From contig JAVSML010024335.1 in NCBI GenBank assembly GCA_038503035.1, forward strand, positions 831,265 to 895,264: 64,000 nucleotides of DNA, given 5' to 3'. The translations under genes and the position numbers were made by a program. Positions within the stretch are counted from its first letter, which is position 1; each line of letters opens with the position of its first letter. The DNA comes from Crocodylus rhombifer (taxonomy: Eukaryota > Chordata > Crocodylia > Crocodylidae). The notes under the pieces are model-generated. The model had not been told where the DNA came from. It saw only the letters and a list, made by a program, of their open reading frames with translations, and made no database searches. Below, in pieces: positions 21,836 through 32,979 of this stretch.

Positions 21836-24800
21836 CTAGTGTTATTTTGCCATTCACACAGCAAGCTATTTACATCATAAAGACATGATAGCAGATATAT
21901 TCTATTAGTGTAAACAAATAAAACATGTCTACACATGGCCATATTTATAACACAGATATTCCCACTCAGATAACACAAAGCATTTAACATACACTGTGTT
22001 TTCTTAAAGTATCATACATCTGCACTGTGATAAGAACTAACCTCGAAATCCACCCCTGCACATTCTGTTTGTTTTTTTAGGATAAGTGCAAACAGTGTCT
22101 TGATTTATATCACTAGGTTTAGCTAGGCATACACAAGATTTACTATATTCTGTGCATTAAAAATAAAGCAAAATCTAATGCATTGTAAAAAAGAATTCAA
22201 ATAGCTCAGTCCTTTCTGTTTTCATGAACTTTGTGACTGCGTTAGCATCATGATGAATTAATTAGTAAGTTGTGTACCAAACGACCATTCGCTCTCCATT
22301 CAAATTCCTCCTCAAGACACACTTCTGAGAAGCATTTCAATAATAATAATCCTCCCCTCAGCTGAAAGGAATGAGAAATGAGAATACAATATACAGACAA
22401 AGCCTGCTTTTCATTGCTTTTGAATCACACCACAGGATGCCTGTTATTTTGGGGTTTGTTTAAACCATTCAGCTTACCCATTAATATGGGGTGTCAGAGC
22501 ACTGCAAAGCCCTAAAATGAACTCCAGGGCAAGATGCTTGTGATTCTTACTTGCAAGGAATTACTCCTGTGATTTGAAATTAGTTAGTGCACCCATTTGC
22601 AAGGTGCTTTCTTCTTCTTGCCTTCCTTGTATTGTGTGCGAGTTGGATCTGTCAACTCATCAGTTGATAGGAGAGCAAGTAGTAGATATGCAGTTCCTTC
22701 CCTTTACTTTCACCAAAGCCACAATCAAAATACCTAATGTAACCACGCGGAAGAAAGAAGAGGGCTTATTCTTCCTTACTTTCTCGTGCTGTTTGTGTAG
22801 GGTAATTCAAAATGTAACAACTGATGCCCTAGATTTCCATTTATTATCATTCTAGTTTGGATTGCATGCGACTTTCAGCTGAGAACAAGTAACTGAGAAA
22901 CAATCATTTCAAAATTACAAGCCTTATTTAATATTGCTTTACATGCAATATGCCGAAAATCTCCACACCAATATAAATCAGCCCTTTGTGTTTGTTTTTG
23001 TTTGGATAGTTTTTATTAAGGCATAAAGACAACTTGGATAACAGATCTATTGGAAAATCAGCAGGACACAGTAACATTTGCCTTCATAACTTTCCTTCCA
23101 ATCATTTATATCTTCATCCTAATAATATGTATCATAGTGGAGGTCATCATCTACTGGTAACAAAACATTCTACATAGCTGGACATCATTATTCTCTTGTT
23201 TGTTAAGTGGCTTAACTCAGGAAGTGCAAGACCTAAGATAGGCACCCAAGCATCCAACTTCCAGCCCAATGCCCTTTTTTTTCATTGTCTGAATTGCCAA
23301 CTGATGAGGTAAGGGAAGATAAAATATAAGAAATTCATACAGAGACAGTATTTACATTTTTCGTATGGCCAAATATTGTAGTTTGACTTGTCCTTAAAAC
23401 AGTACATTTATAGCCAAAAATGGGGTTTAAACATGTTTAGATTATGTCTTTAAGCAGCAGTTATTCAAGGTTGTGCCATCACCTAGACCTGAGGATCAAG
23501 CATCTTATGAGTTTAAAGAATTGCTACATTATGGTACTGGTGCTGACTACATCATATATGATGGATTCTAAAAGTGACCCCTCTTTTTTTGTGTCATTGG
23601 CCAGAATTAGCCATACTGATGATATACTAGAAGTCCTAAGAGAGCTCCTGAAAAATGTAGATGTGAATCCTTCACTACAAAACCCATATTTTTTTCATTC
23701 TTTAGGTTTTATTGAGGAACAGAGCTGTTCTTTGAGCTGCTAATTTTTAAATAGATATCTACAAGGCATTCATTTAAGTCATGATCCTACTTAGTGAGAA
23801 TAGAATTGGGCTTTTTCCTTTTATTATTATCTCTTATTGAGATGTTAGGACAAGTTTTTCTAAAATAAATGTAGTTCATTTGGAAAAAGGAAATTACATA
23901 TAATACCAGCTGGCAATTAGAAACATTAAAATCTAACTGGGGAGAATGTGTGCACTAGGCAAACACAGCATATTTTTCCAAAAGTGACTGCCAATTTGAG
24001 GTACCTCAGTTTCTGAGTTTTCAGCTCAAGAGTGATTTCCAAAGTTCTTGATCACTCAGCTTCAGCTGAAAACAACAGGAAGTCAGCAATGAGAGCTGTG
24101 ACAATTAAGTCGGAGGTGCCTCATTTTTGTTATGTAGAACCGGAGGCACACAAAACCCATAACCCATTCTGAAAAAGCTAACCCCCAAATTACAAATACA
24201 CTTTTAAGGATCATATTTTTGTCAATGTTAATGTTTTGGGATTAAGGATAAATGTGCTACTGTAGATAAAATGAGAACAAAACCAGAACAGAACCTTGTT
24301 GTTAAACGGTTATATGCAACTTATTTTTCCTTTTGTTCATCTCCACCTACATCTGTACTTCCTTTTACCTACCCAGTGTTGAAATTAAATACACAGAAAT
24401 ATTGAAGGGGGGGTGAGAGGAAGCTGGCTGCTCTTGTGTTCTTGCCATTTCAGTGACATACTAGTAGGCACAATAGGAAGAATTTTACTTAATTGGGTAT
24501 CTTATATAATTTCCATGATATAAAATATTAAAAATATTTTTATCACATTTCGAGCTTTGGTTGCTGTACGTATGATACATTAAATAACCACTTGAAATAG
24601 TAAGTGTTTCTTTGACTCATTTGTTGACTTTTAAGACTATCAGACTTTATGTAGTAAGTACAGGACTAACATGTTATACTCTGTCATGGTTGCCAAAATA
24701 AGTGCTGAATATGTATTTGAATTGTCATTACCTTTCTTCATAGATACTTTCTTCCTTAGTCATTATGCACACTTTACCTTCCCACTTGCACTTATTACCC

Positions 24801-24935
24801 TGAAACACTTGTACCAGGCAGTCTGGTACGATAATGTAATTTAATATTGGTTACGAATTTGCTCATCCTACCTGCTTTGGAGAGTGAGATCCTTTATTTA
24901 TCAGCATGAAATCTTTCAGTGGTTGTGCTTCTACT
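21836..24935. other. AT-rich, repeat-poor sequence
   Basis: No repeat family or gene is recognised over 3.1 kb. Frames at 22574 (93 codons) and 23444 (99 codons) show no domain, conserved motif or convincing splice-site context. Confidence 0.45.
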
Positions 24936-25315
24936 TTTCTTCAGGGGTGATGCATAGGGGGTGCACATGAATGCACATGCACCCTGTGAGCGTGGTGGTG
25001 CACCCCCTACAAAAAGGCACCACCAACACTGTCAAGGGTGCTTGCGGGTGGTCGCCACTTGCCACCACCCCCTGCCAACCCTGCTGGTGGTGTCTGTGGG
25101 TGGTCTGTGATCCCTGCTGGCCACTGATGACGGTGTCTCTGAGTGGTCGCCGACAGTTGGTCAGTGTTTGCCACTGGCAGCATCTGCAGGAACTCCCTGC
25201 GTACTGCCACCATGCTCCCACCACTGCTGCCGTGCTCCCACCACCACCATGTCCCCCCAACCGCCGGGGGCACGCATTGTTCATGCTTTTCTTTGTTTGG
25301 TTTGGGATGCTGCAT
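24936..25315. repeat. GC-rich interspersed element, unclassified
   Basis: An abrupt GC-rich island beginning CAGGGGTGATGCATAGGGGGTGC, with many CCACC/GGTGG words and inverted pairs such as GGTGGTGCACCCCCTAC. Long frames exist on both strands at once, which points to composition rather than coding. Its ends (about 24936 and 25280-25315) carry GCATG-containing words but no clear duplication. Confidence 0.45.
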
Positions 25316-25387
25316 TTCAGTCTAAGCTTCTATTAATATTAGGCCTCTAATGAGATTGCCAACAATTAAGTCTGTTCCTGGTAATTA

Positions 25388-25666
25388 GGGGCATTTTTAC
25401 ATGTGCTCCAGGGGTAGAAGGGATGGGACATTAGCTAAAGTGGCTCTGAGAGCTGCTGTAATGAAAGCTCTGGCAGTGTTGAATGAGCTTTAGTTAAAGC
25501 ACACCTGCTGCCATTTTGAAGCATGGGAACACTGATACACAAGACATGGAGGCTGGCTAGCGCATGCTAATTAGCACGCTCCAGCAGACTCAATTAATCA
25601 AGTCTGCTCTGAGGCACTGTAATTACAGCACACTGGAGCAGCCTCCTGGTACATCTACAGGTACCC
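25388..25666. mobile_element. MITE, family C copy 3
   Basis: Starts GGGGCATTTTTACATGTGCT and ends GGTACATCTACAGGTACCC. The interior shares GAGCTTTAGTTAAAGC and CAGACTCAATTAATCAAGTC with the copies at 7765 and 16705. No coding capacity. Confidence 0.75.
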
Positions 25667-26547
25667 TAGGGTCTCAGTTCTGGAACAAATCTGAAACCAT
25701 TGTCCCATTTCACTCTCAGTCACAAATATTTGCCATATGGTCATGGTATCACTCATTACTGTTCTGGACTAGAGTTGAGGAATCATATCCTATGGCAGTC
25801 ATTGGTGCCATCCAGCCTTTCATTTCCCTTTTTCAAATCAATGAATTCACAGTATAAATCACAGCATACAATAAAGTGCAATATGCACTAACCCAGCACT
25901 CTTCACCTATATTGAAAAAGGAATTATAATGAAGAAGAAATGATACAAGGTACAAGCTAATCAGTGTTTTAACCTCCTTGAACCATGCATTTTGCACTGT
26001 TACATGGACAAAATCATGCAGTAGTCAACCTCAGCTGAATCTGCAGATGTGGAGCATAGCTAGTTAAATCACAGCTGTGGAAGGGCTTAAATTTATGATG
26101 TGATAAAGAGGAGATGTGTATGTGGGTGAATGTCTTGGGGGTGGATCCGACATAACTGTAGGATAAACCAGCTCTCTATGATTAATGGTGTTATAGTGAC
26201 TAGTAAAATCTCAAATGCCATGCAATATTTTAGGAAGAGTCAGTGAAAAGATTTAAGGATAGGAGTGTTATGCATGCGATAGCTGACTAATGCCAGGAGA
26301 GTGGATTTGAAATACTGAATGACTGGAAGAAGGCATGTAGCATCCAGAGCATTGTATTTAGTTTGTGGATTGACAGATATTTCCATATCTAGCAGAAAAA
26401 AAAATGGAAGCTTTTGGATTTCAAGTTTCAATATGTAATAACTTTAGAGATGCTGAAACCATATCTCAGATCCCTGAAATGCAGGGCCTTTCTCTGAAGA
26501 GGCTTACAAGTGCCTTTTTGGTGATATGACATACAGAAAACTAGAAC
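25667..26547. other. AT-rich unique sequence
   Basis: No gene or repeat recognised. Confidence 0.5.
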
Positions 26548-26665
26548 TCTTGGTTCCAAAATGATGCTTTTTATTAGACAAACTGGAATATGGCAAGAAA
26601 ATTGTCCTTTTCTGCAAGCTTTTGGAATCAAAGTCCCTTCGTTGAGCTCTGGGAAAAGTATAGAT
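26548..26665 (+). repeat. SINE-like repeat fragment ('ttattagac..gcaagctt' body)
   Basis: 'tgctttttattagacaaactgg', 'tctgcaagcttttggaatcaaa' and 'gtcccttcgttgagctctggg' follow, in order, an interspersed repeat common in turtles and crocodilians as recalled. The expected tRNA-like head is absent here but appears separately at 26905. Confidence 0.6.
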
Positions 26666-26904
26666 GGTATAAGGTGGTAAAAAGTCCTCTTAGGTAGGAA
26701 ATAAATTTCATTTTTGTACAGAGGGGGCTGTCCCTCTGGGTCCACAAGAGTGTGTTAAGTAGCTCTTTGATGTCTTGATCAGGTAAAATTCCTTCCCTGG
26801 AGGTGTCAGATGGCAGGCAGGGAGGTAAAAAAAATGTCCTTGTTGTTCTGCAATGTAGTTTAAAATACAAAATCAGCTAAAATTTGGCATCTTCCATGTT
26901 TCAG

Positions 26905-26965
26905 GGGTGTACTTGGTAGCTGTGTTGGTCTGAGATGAAAAGACATACAAAAAAACTTTTGGGGG
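26905..26965 (+). repeat. SINE-like head fragment (tRNA A-box-like)
   Basis: GGTAGCTGTGTTGGTCTGAG is the usual head of the repeat whose body lies at 26548. It is followed by a short poly-A and a G run. The two parts are about 240 bp apart in the same orientation, with the head downstream, so they are separate partial copies or a rearranged one. Confidence 0.5.
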
Positions 26966-28367
26966 GGATAAGATTCTTCAATTGTAAACACATGTGGCCC
27001 CTTACTTCTTTGTCATTTTAGGTAGACCATTTATGCTTTGTGGGCTTAGGTCAAATTTATTCTGCGTTTCTGTTGTTGTGGTTTAATTGTGAGTCTTTCC
27101 GTATTTCTTTCAAGCCTGACCTCCTCGAGTCATGGGGCTGCCTGGGAATCTCATGTTTATTTATTTATTTATTACATTTTACTAGTACATTTCTAGTTCT
27201 CAGTCTTGTGAAAAAAAGTTTAAACGTATGTGCCTCAAAAAACAGAAGGGAAATAAAAGGACTCTAATGATTTTTTAGGCAATTTCTTCTCTCTTTCTTA
27301 AAATGTTTTAAAGAACTAACCAAATATTTAAAAGCTTCATATGGGAATACTACTTCAATATAACACCTGTATATTTTCAAGGACACATGTTCACTTATTT
27401 GAATAAATGACACTATTTTCTTTACTACAAGGAGATAAATTCTAATATTAGCCAAATAAATCCGTATTGAACAATCTTAACATTTGTATGTATAATTAGT
27501 GTAAATCTCTTTGTCTAGAATGTAGTTTTCTTAAAAGGATTACTTCTTAATGGGGAATAGGTCAGTGCAGTATCAAGGAAATGCAGGACCAACAAGAACT
27601 CAGATATCATGGAGATGAACATAACATATAGCTTAGAGCCAAACCTGACAGATGTTACCCCATCCGCTTCTTTGTTCCTTAATACCATCTTTTGACAAAT
27701 TTTTTCATAGTTTTTTCAACAGAACTATAAGTGAGTCACTTCTGGCAATTGATCATCAGTGTTCCACTGTAAGGTTTTAAATATCTTATTTTGTCCTTTT
27801 CAACAGAGCTCCTATTCTATTAGCCATTTAGGTTTTTAATCTGATGATTTTGCCATGATTTTGCAAAGTGCATTGATATTTTTGTTGAATTTTCAAATTA
27901 ATAGAATAATGAAAGGTATGATATTTTGTCACTAGCAATTTGCCTAGAAAGTATACTTTAGAGAAAAATCCTGCTTTAGCAGGTATCTACAACTTTCCTA
28001 TCTCTTTCAGTGTTAGGATGTTTGCTATGAATATCCCTAAATGTGATGCTTTAATCTTTGTAGCACTGAAGAAAGAAACATTGTTGTTTTCTTTCTAGTA
28101 TTTTAATGTTAGATTTACAAGATTTCTGGCTGAGAAGTTCATTCGCCTCCCTTGCAGAAATTCACAGTATGCTTGACATGATTGTATGAGTTACTGTGGG
28201 AATTAGCTTAATGGTGCTGGAAAAGATTAATCTCTTAATGTGACTAACTGGAATAGTTTCTAAGTTACTACTTAGAAATTAATGGAATAGTAACTATTAG
28301 CTGTGTCAAGTTAATCTGCCCCAGTTGCAAAGTATTATCTTTACCAAATAGTGAGGATCAGAGATCA
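26966..28367. other. AT-rich unique sequence
   Basis: Contains a (TTTA)n run at 27155-27172. No other repeat or gene recognised. Confidence 0.5.
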
Positions 28368-28470
28368 TGGTTTTCTCTGATAAAAAATAAATAAATCACA
28401 AATTCTCTGATAATGACCCCCCACTCCTCAATCCACAATTAAAGTGAAATGTCTCTCGTAGGCAGAGGGA

Positions 28471-28480
28471 NNNNNNNNNN
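28471..28480. other. Assembly gap (10 N)
   Basis: Ten undetermined bases at the transition into the GC-rich palindromic block. The round number suggests a placeholder rather than a measured length. Confidence 0.99.
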
Positions 28481-28724
28481 GCACTTGGGGTGGTGGTCAG
28501 TGGAACTGCGACTAACCCGCCTCACTGCCCAGACCACCCAGGGGCCAAACCCACATGGTGCCATGCTGCACAACTTTCAAAGCAGCGGTAGCAGAGTATG
28601 GAGGCAGGAAGCAGATCTCAGCCTTCAACTGCAGCCCACTTTTGCCCTGTACACAGATCGGGGGTCCATGTGCCCCCTCCTTGGCTCCTTCGCACCATGC
28701 CTCTGGACAAACTGCTGGGCTTTG

Positions 28725-28795
28725 ATTGTTCCATGACCCAGCCAGGGCCCTATTTACACTGAAGGGGCCCCGGCCAGGCTGGGTCATGGGACAAT
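28725..28795. repeat. Inverted repeat with 19-bp arms
   Basis: ATTGTTCCATGACCCAGCC at 28725-28743 pairs with GGCTGGGTCATGGGACAAT at 28777-28795, with one mismatch. The loop itself contains GGGCCC/GGGGCCCC. Confidence 0.9.
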
Positions 28796-28797
28796 AA

Positions 28798-28878
28798 CCA
28801 CAGTGCAGGAAGGAGTGGGGCAGGGGCAGGGGTGAATGATTCACCCCTGCCCCTGCCCCACTCCCTCCTGCACTGTGG
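28798..28878. repeat. 81-bp near-perfect palindrome, 40-bp arms
   Basis: The arms 28798-28837 and 28839-28878 are reverse complements except for one position, around a single central G. They begin CCACAGTGCAGG and have GGGGCAGGGGCAGGGG in the middle. Such a structure extrudes easily and is hard to clone or sequence. Confidence 0.95.
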
Positions 28879-29017
28879 GGGGGTGGTCTCAATCTGCACC
28901 CCCAAGCCTAGGCAGCCATAAAGAAAGTAGATGGGAAGAAACTTACCTGCCTACAATCCTGACTGTGAAGGGTATCTGAGTGTGCATGCTCCTCCCCCTT
29001 GATGAAGCAGGCAATGG

Positions 29018-29057
<40 letters not shown>

Positions 29058-29090
29058 GTGTGTGTATATATATATAGATATAGATATATA
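29018..29090 (+). repeat. (TG)n/(TATG)/(TA)n compound microsatellite
   Basis: A TG run of about 16 units is followed by TGTATGTATG, then TG and TATATA/GATATA. Confidence 0.95.
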
Positions 29091-29199
29091 AAATGTATCA
29101 ATTGAACACAATATTTTATTGATCTATTTACAATTTTAAAGCAATTTGGAAGCCTACCAGTACCTCAATCACCATAGTAAAATAAATTCTAAGTACCTA

Positions 29200-29930
29200 T
29201 ACATTCTGATATTTGATTTTGGATTTTTTATCATGGAAAATCAAAGGTTCCTCTCCCCTCTTAGTTCACCAGGATGCTGGTCCAGGCACTTCACTCCCAA
29301 ACAACAGCCCCCAAGCCCTGCTGGTGCCTCTAATTCCCCCTAGACTTGCTGTTGCTCCTATTCCCATCCATAGCCCCCTTCCCCCTAGCTTTGCTAGAGG
29401 CTACAGGGCCAGGGCTACAAGGCCAGGAACCCAGGTCCGCATACCCTTGCCTCGTGCAGCAGTGCCTGAGCCCTGGGTGCTGCCCATGGGAGGTGGCAGC
29501 TGCTGCAGCCCAATTGCAGAGCCCAGCTCCCCTCCCCCTTAGGTGGCATGGGGAAAGCCAAGACTGTGCGGGGCCAGGTGTGGGCTTCCCACTATGGGCT
29601 TGGGCAGGGACTGGGACTGACTCCTGCTGCTGCACACACTCCCAGGGGAGAAGGGGGAAATGTGCCCCACAGATCTCCATGTCAGGTGGAGGCGGGTGCA
29701 GAGGCAGGCCTTCCACTGTGAGCTTGGGCTCCCTGACCTACTGGCCTCCCCCTGGGGCCTCCACAGCTCAGTGGGTGCAGCAGGGCAGAACAGGGCTGAG
29801 CAGGAAAGTTCATTGCTGCTGCAAGCCCATGTTGCCCTGGCAACATACCTCCAGCCTGCCCTGGAGCAGTGGGGGTGGTGGTGCAGGGTTGTTCCCCTCA
29901 CTGCTCTCTGGTGGGTAGGGCTGGAAAAGG
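29200..29930. repeat. GC-rich interspersed element, unclassified
   Basis: Begins with ATTTTTTATCATGGAAAATC, whose complement resembles CCATGATAAAAATTAAAAG at the left part of the 31.4-kb element. About 700 bp of GC-rich DNA follow, with frames of 100-190 codons in several frames and both strands. A 190-codon frame (29346-29918) is overlapped by 128- and 120-codon antisense frames and has no recognisable domain, so I read this as repeat DNA. Confidence 0.45.
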
Positions 29931-30019
29931 TCTAATTTCTTTTTAAATTATATTATTGTATTTATACTGGAAGAAATGTAAAAATATCACATCGCCTAAG
30001 AGGTGCTTAATCAACTGAA

Positions 30020-30250
30020 TCTCTGAATCACACAGGCCCTATCCCTTGCTTTGTCTAACCCCAACTCCCAGCTCTTTGGGGAAAAAAAAGCCCCCACTCA
30101 CTGGCTCCTGCCCAGCAAGGGGCATGCAGTGCAGCGGTGGGTTCACTCCCCCACCCACCAGCTTCTCAGAGAGGAGACAGAGGTTTTTTCACTCCTCTCT
30201 GTGATAGCCCTGGTGGTGGGGTGAGACTTGGCTGGTGCTCACCCATGCAA
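30020..30250. repeat. GC-rich fragment, unclassified
   Basis: A short GC-rich island with CCCCCACTCACTGGCTCCTG and AGAGAGGAGACAGAGG words. No termini recognised. Confidence 0.3.
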
Positions 30251-30259
30251 AGTATAACT

Positions 30260-30345
30260 TGTGTACACGCCTTGGGACAGGGACCACCTTTTTGTTACAT
30301 GATTTATAGTGCTGGGGCTTATCACACTAGTAATAATAGCATACC
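30260..30345 (+). repeat. SINE/L2-like 3' tail fragment
   Basis: 'cttgggacagggaccacctttttgtt' and 'tttatagtgctggggctta' correspond to 'cttggggcagggactgt..tttgt' and 'ttgtacagcacctagcaca' of the amniote tail as recalled, ending in AATAATAG. Confidence 0.5.
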
Positions 30346-30401
30346 ATACTAATTCTAATGGTAATGACAAGTAGTCATACTAAATAATAAGTATTATGGC
30401 A

Positions 30402-30480
30402 ATGTAGATAGTATGGTCTAGCAGACAGAGCACTACTATGAGACTTAAAGACTGTGAGCTCCGTAGTTTTAAATGGTTAT
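30402..30480 (+). repeat. tRNA-derived SINE head (degenerate)
   Basis: 'agtatggtctagcagacagagcact' is the A-box region of a tRNA-related SINE head (usual form 'gtgtggtctagtggttagagca'). A weakened B-box-like GTTTTAAATGG follows. Confidence 0.5.
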
Positions 30481-31387
30481 AGCAATGGTCATAACGTGGC
30501 CCAGTTTTTTGTAAACATGTTTTCCTGTTAAATGAGTTTTGATATAGTTAAAATATCTTTAGTAATCAACTAAAAATTACACAAATATGGATACCTTGCC
30601 AGATATACTGTAATCTCCTGTAACAGTTCCTTTGTCTACCCACTTGCATGTCTCACTATCCTCACTGGGAACTTCCCTCAGATGCCCCCATTATCATCAT
30701 GAATAATGTATGACAGACAGATAGGAATATTTTTTTATGAATACCAGAGAATAGTTTAGCTCAACTGTTCATTAAACAGCATTGTTAAGTAAGACAGAAG
30801 GCTTTGTTTAAATTCTTATATGTGAGGAAGAAAACAGTGCTTTAAATGAAAGATTTACTGTGTGTGTGAGTTGTCTATTAAATAACTGCTTCAGGCTCTA
30901 TGGCTTTTATGGCCTGCTTGGTATAAAAGATTAGATTGTCAAAAAACTCCAGCCAACCAAACTAGAAAATGTTTTTTTACTGGAGTTGAACTAATTAGTT
31001 AGTGGCTATCCAGTACTGATACAAGTTTTCTCCTCAGGCACTACATGACCACTCAGGTTTCTGTTTGCAAAAAGTAATGGATATAGCTGGCAGATTCCTC
31101 CAGGGAAGGCTGACTCCTGTTTGATGTTTCTTTAATGGCAAACCTTGAAATGGTCAAAATCAGTTGATATTAAAATGTAAATAAATAAATCTAGGGACAG
31201 ATCCACAGCTAAGGGGTAAGTCAGCATATCTCACCTGAAATCACTTGAATAATATGAATTTATACCATCTACATATGTGGCCCCTCAGGTGTGGGAGTGG
31301 CTTTAGTGCTGCTTCTAACAAATGAGTGACCTTCTATAACGTAAACCAAACAGCCTGTTAAGTACTTTCTTACGAACAGGGAACCTG
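30481..31387. other. AT-rich unique sequence
   Basis: No gene or repeat recognised. Confidence 0.5.
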
Positions 31388-31581
31388 GTTTTCCCTGATT
31401 AAAAAAAAAAATCACAAATTCTCTGATAAAACTTCCAAAATCCATGATAAAAATTAAAAGCCCTCCATGGACCACTCCCCTGGCCATGCTAGTGCTTCTC
31501 ACCTCCCCACCCACAGCCTCCCCAGTCCTGCTCATGACCCTTATTCCCCCCACAACAGCTTCCCCAGCCCCCCACATGCAG

Positions 31582-31643
31582 GCACAGACACAGACAAACA
31601 CACACACACACACACAGACACACACACACACACACACACACCA
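31582..31643 (+). repeat. (CA)n microsatellite
   Basis: An imperfect CACACA run with CAGACA interruptions, within the GC-rich element. Confidence 0.95.
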
Positions 31644-31877
31644 GCAGGTAGGTGTGTGTAGGGGACCGGGGGGGGGAGTAAGGAGTTGGGGGGAAAATTG
31701 AAAATTGAGGAGGAGTGCATCCCAGGAGGGGAGGGGGAAGTGAGGCCAGTGATGTCCCTCTGTGGGCCACGTGTGCTGCCCAGGTGGGGAAGGGGGAAGC
31801 TCACATGTGGTGGCTACCGCCACACCACCACTGCTGGGGGGGGAAGTTGGCTGGGGGCTGAGGATGTACTGGGGGGA

Positions 31878-32979
31878 GACATGAAGTGCCTTCCATCTGG
31901 CTGGCACTCCTGGTGGGGCTTTCCCCAACACTTTCCCTTCCTTCAGCCTGGGCAGGCAGGTGGGCAGACAGGGAGAGGGTGGGGGGAAAACAGAGTGCAC
32001 CCCAGAGTGCAGGGGTAAAGGGGCAAGGGGCAGTACCCGCCCACCGCCTCAGCTCACTCTGTGCCCACTCTCAGCAGCAAGGCCGAGGGGGCCAGGGCAG
32101 CAGTGCCTCTCTACAGGCCACACACATGCTGCCTGGCTGGGGAGGTGGAGGAGCTCACATGTGGCAGCCACCACCACCACTGCACCACCACCACTGCACC
32201 TCATGCCACTGTCCTACGGCCAGTGGCAGGAAAGCTGCATGAGACATGGGGTGTGGTGGAGGCCACCATATGTGAGCCTCCACTCCTCCCCGGCCGGGCA
32301 AGCATATGCAGCTCTCAGAGGGGCACCGTTGCTCTTGCCCCCCCCCGGCCCTGCTTTCAGCAAGTGGCACTGGGCCAGCAGTGGTGGTGCAATGGTGCTG
32401 GCATGCAGTGGCCTTCACTGCCACCACACTGCCACTGCCTCTGGTGGCTGCCACTGCACCACTGCTGGCAGCTGCCCCCATACCGCACCTCCACTCACAC
32501 AGTGGTGGCTGCCAGCACCACTGTACTGCTGACATGCCTTGTGCTGCTTGCCCACAGCAGGGGTGAGGGCAGCAGTGCTCTTCTGCAGGCTACATATGCT
32601 TGTTTGCCTGGGGGGGAGCTTGCACGCAGTGGCTGCCACCACACCACCATGCCCTGCATCCCATGTGGCTTTCTTGCCACCAGCCACAGGCAAGCAGTGT
32701 GAGGTGCGGTGGTGGCAGTGGCTGCTGCATGCGAGCTCCCCCCAAGTCAGGCAGCACACGTGTGGCCAGCAGAGGGGCCCTGCTGCCCTCGGCCCCCAGC
32801 CCTGTTCCTGGGAGTGGGCACAGAGTGCGCTGAGGTGGGGGACTGGCAGGGCCTTTCACCCCTCTGCCACCACACCCCGGGGAGTGCTCTGTTCCTTCTC
32901 CCTCCCTGGGCTGAGGGAGGGGAAAGTGTTGGGGAAAGCCCCACCAGGAGTGCTTGCCAGCTGGCAGGCACTTCATGTC
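31878..32979. repeat. Inverted repeat, ~75-bp core arms, 0.95-kb spacer
   Basis: The left arm (31878-31953) begins GACATGAAGTGCCTTCC and includes CACTCCTGGTGGGGCTTTCC. The right arm (32905-32979) is its complement, with about 7-8 differences. Pairing probably extends outwards and inwards at lower identity. Confidence 0.85.

Larger units (their letters stand above)
28368..28990. mobile_element. GC-rich palindromic (foldback-like) element containing an assembly gap
   Basis: An AT-rich head GGTTTTCTCTGATAAA..AATCACAAATTCTCTGATAA is nearly repeated at 31388, where it also precedes a GC-rich block. After a 10-N gap, the GC-rich body holds two consecutive stem-loops (28725-28795 and 28798-28878). 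The stretch near 28910-28970 ('aaagaaagtagatgggaag', 'aatcctgactgtga') matches the right part of the element at 55113. Open frames in this block occur on both strands and look compositional. Boundaries are approximate. Confidence 0.55.

Noticed and set aside
22574..23743. Two ~95-codon frames (22574 and 23444) as exons
   Set aside because: No conserved motifs or good acceptor/donor pairs framing them; length is within chance expectation.
28725..28878. Transcription terminator or CRISPR-like repeat
   Set aside because: Vertebrate context, no spaced identical repeats, and the stem-loops belong to a GC-rich interspersed element.
29346..29918. 190-codon plus-strand frame as a gene or exon
   Set aside because: Antisense frames of 120-128 codons cover the same DNA, there is no recognisable domain or convincing splice context, and it lies in a repeat-like GC island.
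30402..30480. Functional tRNA gene
   Set aside because: Only A-box-like sequence is good. The cloverleaf cannot be completed and the flank resembles a SINE.
31269..32000. 243-codon minus-strand open frame
   Set aside because: It runs through a CA/TG microsatellite and GC-rich inverted repeats, with comparable frames on the other strand. Low-complexity translation without a domain.
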